Assembly (NCBI GenBank): GCA_019925095.2
Contig: CM034392.1
Location: 25,672,387-25,736,386 of the forward strand
DNA: 64,000 bases
Direction of reading: 5' to 3'
From: Dendrolimus kikuchii
Taxonomy: Eukaryota; Arthropoda; Insecta; Lepidoptera; Lasiocampidae
Shown: piece by piece, positions 60,996 to 64,000 of the stretch
Numbering within the stretch: position 1 is the first letter of the stretch
Layout: each line of letters begins with the position of its first letter
Notes under the pieces: generated by a model
The model's input: only the letters and a program-made list of their open reading frames with translations
Database searches by the model: none
Told to the model about the DNA's origin: nothing
Position numbers and translations under genes: made by a program

Positions 60996-61369
60996 AACTC
61001 GATTTGTAGGGTTCCACAGCTATTTTGGCAACAAAAGAACTCTTTTGAAATCGTCCCACATTAAATCCTAGTTGCGTTCGAAGCGTTCGCTTCGACGTCT
61101 GAGATTCGCTTTCCTAATATTTCTTCTTCACTTCGCTCGTTCATACGTACTTTTAAAAACTATAATAAATTTAGAAAACAATTAGTGCCTAAAAATTGGA
61201 TAATTTTATTATCCCCTGGAATGCTGAACTTTTTTTTGTAAAATCAGGTAAATAATAAAAAAATATTATTTAATATTTTTTTTTTCTTAAGTTTTCGCGA
61301 CTTGTATACATAATAAAACTACGTTTTAACGGTTTTAAGCGCGGTAATTTTACCATAAACAAAATTAAA
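60996..61369. other. No gene seen
   Basis: AT-rich. GTTCGAAGCGTTCGCTTCGA at 61075 resembles a piece of the LINE tail at 58.03 kb (GTTCGGAGCGTTCACTCCGA). Confidence 0.4.
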
Positions 61370-61550
61370 AATTAAATAATTAAAATTAATAAGTTGGCGG
61401 TAGGCTAAATAAAACTTTAACAACACTCGTTGACACTTGACATCTTTGTCTTCCGTGATCACGGCCACTGAAAAGTGGCCGAAACGTCGGAAAAACCAAA
61501 ATCAAATAAAATTACCGCGCTTAAAACCGTTAAAACGTAGTTTTATTAAA
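61370..61550 (+). repeat. PLE-type terminal repeat with the best hammerhead-like motif
   Basis: Same repeat as 39640-39830. The motif at 61451-61494 has arms TTCC/GGAA, core GTGATCA, a hairpin GGCCACTGAAAAGTGGCC and then GAAACGTC. The flanks carry AAAACCGTTAAAACGTAG at both ends in opposite orientation (61320 and 61525). Confidence 0.55.
61451..61494 (+). ncRNA. Hammerhead ribozyme-like motif (unproven)
   Basis: Layout of a minimal hammerhead as found in PLEs: stem I (TTCC with GGAA), core GUGAUCA instead of CUGAUGA, stem II hairpin, then GAAAC-GUC before the cleavage point. Two core bases differ from consensus, at C3 and G8. Stem III would be only two base pairs. Activity is not known. Confidence 0.4.
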
Positions 61551-61914
61551 TATTTTTTATAAAAAAAAACTTTTCATTTGAATTCTTCATTATATTTCGC
61601 AGGAAACGTAACCAGTGGCAAAATTCGGGATTTGACCATTGCCCAACAGTGGGCACGCAACATGAGAGTAGCTAAAGAGCTCACGAGACGGACGGTTTAA
61701 AAAAAACATAGTATTTAATATTTACGAGATGTATAATCTGTTGTACATGGCTGAAGGCTGTAGCTTTTAAAGCAGCATCGCAGCCAGCGACACGCGTCGC
61801 TGCTAATTTGAGCTTAAGCAGAAAATGGGCTGCATATCACATGTTCATTACCATGCTTGTTGCTACAGGGTGCGTTTTAATAAATTGACAAACCTCCACC
61901 ACATAATTACTTTA
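61551..61914. other. No gene seen
   Basis: TTGCCCAACAGTGGGCACGC at 61640 and CTACAGGGTGCG are repeat-like. No ORF supported. Confidence 0.4.
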
Positions 61915-62275
61915 CTTTATAACATAATAGTGGCCCACCCCGGCTTCGCACGGGTATCTAAAAAGATCTTTTTTTTCATGACATTGACTCGCTCCCGTAC
62001 GGCTCGTACCCCAGTGACGCCTACATCGCATAAGGTGCTGCCTAGCTAGCCGAGCAGGGCGAGCGGCGACCACGCAACTTTTTCTGATACTTAAATTTTG
62101 AAACTCGTGATATCTTTCGAATGAAATGTCCGGATTGAATAATTCAAAAAGTTCTATAAGTATATTGAAGCAGTCTTGAATTTGAAGTAATTTATTTGGA
62201 TAAGGATATATACCAAGATACAAATAAAGAGCCTCTTCTAGCGGCGACATTTCAATTAAATTTTTAAAATAAACT
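61915..62275 (-). repeat. Interspersed repeat, reverse of 25230-25500
   Basis: GTGGCCCACCCCGGCTTCGC, CCCCAGTGACGCCTACATCG, CGAGCGGCGACCACGCAACT, GAAACTCGTGATATCTTTCG. Confidence 0.65.
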
Positions 62276-62277
62276 TT

Positions 62278-62588
62278 CATCCGTGCAGGAATGGAGAAAG
62301 AATACAATTTCCTGCGGGCGGCGGCCTGTCGTAAGAGGCGACTTAACAACCCACATCCAGGTGGTACGGCATTTGCCCGACTGGATGGCTACCACCCCCG
62401 GCCTAGAGTATGTCGCCATAACAACCTTGAGTTGTGTTCCGGCATTATTGACCAGGTTCCAGTTTTCCTTAAGAGAGCAGCAGCGCATTTGTAGCAACTT
62501 TGGTGTTGCAAATGTCCATAGGCGATGGTAACCGCTTTCCATCAAATGGGTCGTTTGCCTGTCTGCTGATCTCCTGCAATAAAAAAAT
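62278..62588 (+). repeat. Family A repeat, full length
   Basis: ATCCGTGCAGGAATGGAG to CTCCTGCAATAAAAAAA. Confidence 0.9.
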
Positions 62589-62769
62589 GAAATAAAAGAA
62601 CACTTATTGTGGTATAACTATAATAGTCGGAACACATGCTGTCGTGACACTTTTTGTAAATAATGATGTGACCTGCAAAGTCGTAGTACATTATTTTATT
62701 CTATTATCAATAGTTTTCACACCGCACGCGATGTAAAGAATATTTTAGGTAAGTTTTTACACCGTGGGT

Positions 62770-62955
62770 TACATTATTGGAGTTTTAGTAAGGCCCCTAT
62801 TTTATTTGAAAATATAATATAGTCTATGTCACCCGGGGCTAGTGTAGCTTGCCAACAGTGAAAGAATTGTTCAAATCGGTTCAGTAGTTTCGGAGCCTAT
62901 TCAATGCAAACAAACAATGAAATCTTTCCTCTTTACAATATCAGTATAGATTATT
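62770..62955 (-). repeat. RTE-type LINE tail relic
   Basis: CTATGTCACCCGGGGCTAGT, GCCAACAGTGAAAGAATTG, AAATCGGTTCAGTAGTTTCG, CTTTCCTCTTTACAATATCA; a typical tail in reverse. Confidence 0.6.
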
Positions 62956-63024
62956 ATACATTATACTTTATTTCACAGTGAAAACACTATCAGAGCGAAC
63001 GAAGCGTTTAGCCTCCACGTTCCT

Positions 63025-63140
63025 TCTGCGTACTCTGTGTTTCCCGAAAAGTACAATCCGGTAGTCTTCAAGTCGCGTGTGAATAGGTATTTTCTAGGCA
63101 GTCTTCGAATGCATCATCGTCTAATATTAGGCGTGATCGT
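63025..63140 (+). pseudogene. LINE ORF2 C-terminal relic
   Basis: One frame reads PSAYSVFPEKYNPVVFKSRV, NRYFLGSLRMHHR. The V-F-P-x-x-Y-N-x-x-x-F-K-S-R-V-N-R-Y-x-L-G block is the LINE terminus also seen at 14625. Upstream frame broken. Confidence 0.65.
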
Positions 63141-63785
63141 GGTCAAACAGGAAACTATTTATCATTAAAAAAAAACAATTTAACATTCATCTAGAAGATA
63201 AACTCTTGCCTAATAAGACATTGGCTGCTATAACTTACCAGTATTAAGAAAAAATCAATGTGTTCTACTACTTCAAAAATGTATACTAATAAATAGTAGT
63301 TGATTGGTTTGTTTTTTTTTTTTACTTCATGTCGTATTCAAACGGGTTTTAGTTTTTGTTGTTGTGGATAGTCAGATAGTTGTTCTTCTTTCATTAAAAA
63401 TAAATAACAATAATAGATAAAACAACAGCCTGTATATTATACAACTCTTCTTAGCGTACAGTCAGCGACGGCGTGTTCAGTAGGCGAAAAAATTAAAATA
63501 AACAATAGGCACGCGGGCGTAATCACCCTTTTGTTCTAAGATTAGCTGTAAGGAGGCTTTATGCGGTACAGTGGGCCTCGTGGTGGCTGCAAATTGCAAC
63601 CACATGATGTGCTTTGTCTCTGCGTGGGCTTGTGTCAGTTTTGTCCGTTTTTTTTAGCCGCTTTCTGTACTGGGACTTGAATAGTGATACAGTTGACTGC
63701 GCTTATGACTGCTGTTAATTGGTTAGTTTTTAAATCAGAGAAGTTTGAGTAAGACCATGTTTGAATTACTGACTAAGAATGCTTA
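63141..63785. other. No gene seen
   Basis: AT-rich, unassigned. Confidence 0.4.
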
Positions 63786-63855
63786 CAGATATGACACAGT
63801 TTTATGAGAAATCATTTACTGCGCTAGCCGTAAGACTTTGGAACTCACTACCTCT
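63786..63855 (+). pseudogene. LINE ORF2 C-terminal relic cut by family A
   Basis: FYEKSFTALAVRLWNSLPL is read up to the start of the family A copy; the S-F-x-x-x-A-x-R-L-W-N-S-L-P block is diagnostic. Confidence 0.65.
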
Positions 63856-64000
63856 AGCCAGGTGGTAGGGCATTTACCCGACTGGATGGCGACCACCTCT
63901 GGTCTAGAGTATGCCGCCATAACAACCTTGTGTTGTGTTCCGGCATTAGTGACCAGGTTCCAGTCTCCTTTAAGAGAGCAGCAGCTCATTTGTAGCACCT
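63856..64000 (+). repeat. Family A repeat, 5'-truncated class, cut by window end
   Basis: Starts at AGCCAGGTGGTAGGGC; continues past the window. Confidence 0.85.

Overview
The window looks like intergenic or intronic DNA of a TE-rich insect, most likely a moth or butterfly. That call rests on recognised repeat types rather than on any host gene: tRNA-derived SINEs ending in a CAGTGGGACG-like tail, R1-clade LINEs, RTE-type LINE tails with tetranucleotide 3' ends, short Helitrons with CTAG-T ends and MITEs carrying CCGACTTCAAAA. Base composition is AT-rich, with GC-rich islands exactly where R1-type LINEs sit. No complete host gene, rRNA, functional tRNA or CRISPR array was found. One possible cysteine-rich host exon (about 33.41-33.64 kb) is noted at low confidence.

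Layout. 0-3.4 kb: RTE-type LINE fragments, a tRNA-SINE and relics. 3.7-7.95 kb: two Penelope-like elements (PLEs) in a near-perfect head-to-head inverted repeat; each has lost a different essential part of the reverse transcriptase (RT). 8-13 kb: Helitrons, copies of the dominant short repeat (here family A) and of an RTE-like LINE tail (family D), and a minisatellite nested in a LINE relic nested in a Helitron. 13-19 kb: LINE 3' ends, a solo LTR, a foldback MITE and a 163-bp tandem array. 19-26 kb: family A and B copies, a composite 5S-like/tRNA-like SINE and a long TA tract. 26.9-27.8 kb: a PIF/Harbinger transposon with matching inverted repeats and target-site duplication. 28-40 kb: solo LTRs, a Helitron, nested SINE/LINE stacks and PLE-related terminal repeats with a hammerhead-like motif. 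40.5-48.3 kb: two 5'-truncated R1-clade LINEs, each with a long RT ORF, read leftward. 48-64 kb: more family A, D, LTR, MITE and LINE relics.

Family A (about 310 bp full length, about 35 copies, A-rich 3' end) is the dominant feature. Two copies are flanked by long direct repeats (about 114 and 213 bp) that abut the element like target-site duplications. Family A also shows a recurrent 5' truncation point at the base of a predicted hairpin. Family D is the 3' end of an RTE-like LINE ending in TATG repeats; many copies carry clean 7-16 bp target-site duplications.

Nothing here acts as a pathway. The only sequences that could supply enzymes are the RT ORFs, and all are truncated or damaged. 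The sequence is best read as a stratigraphy of insertions. Family names A, B, C, D, K and L are labels made for this window only. Family assignments come from reading motifs; no database search was run.
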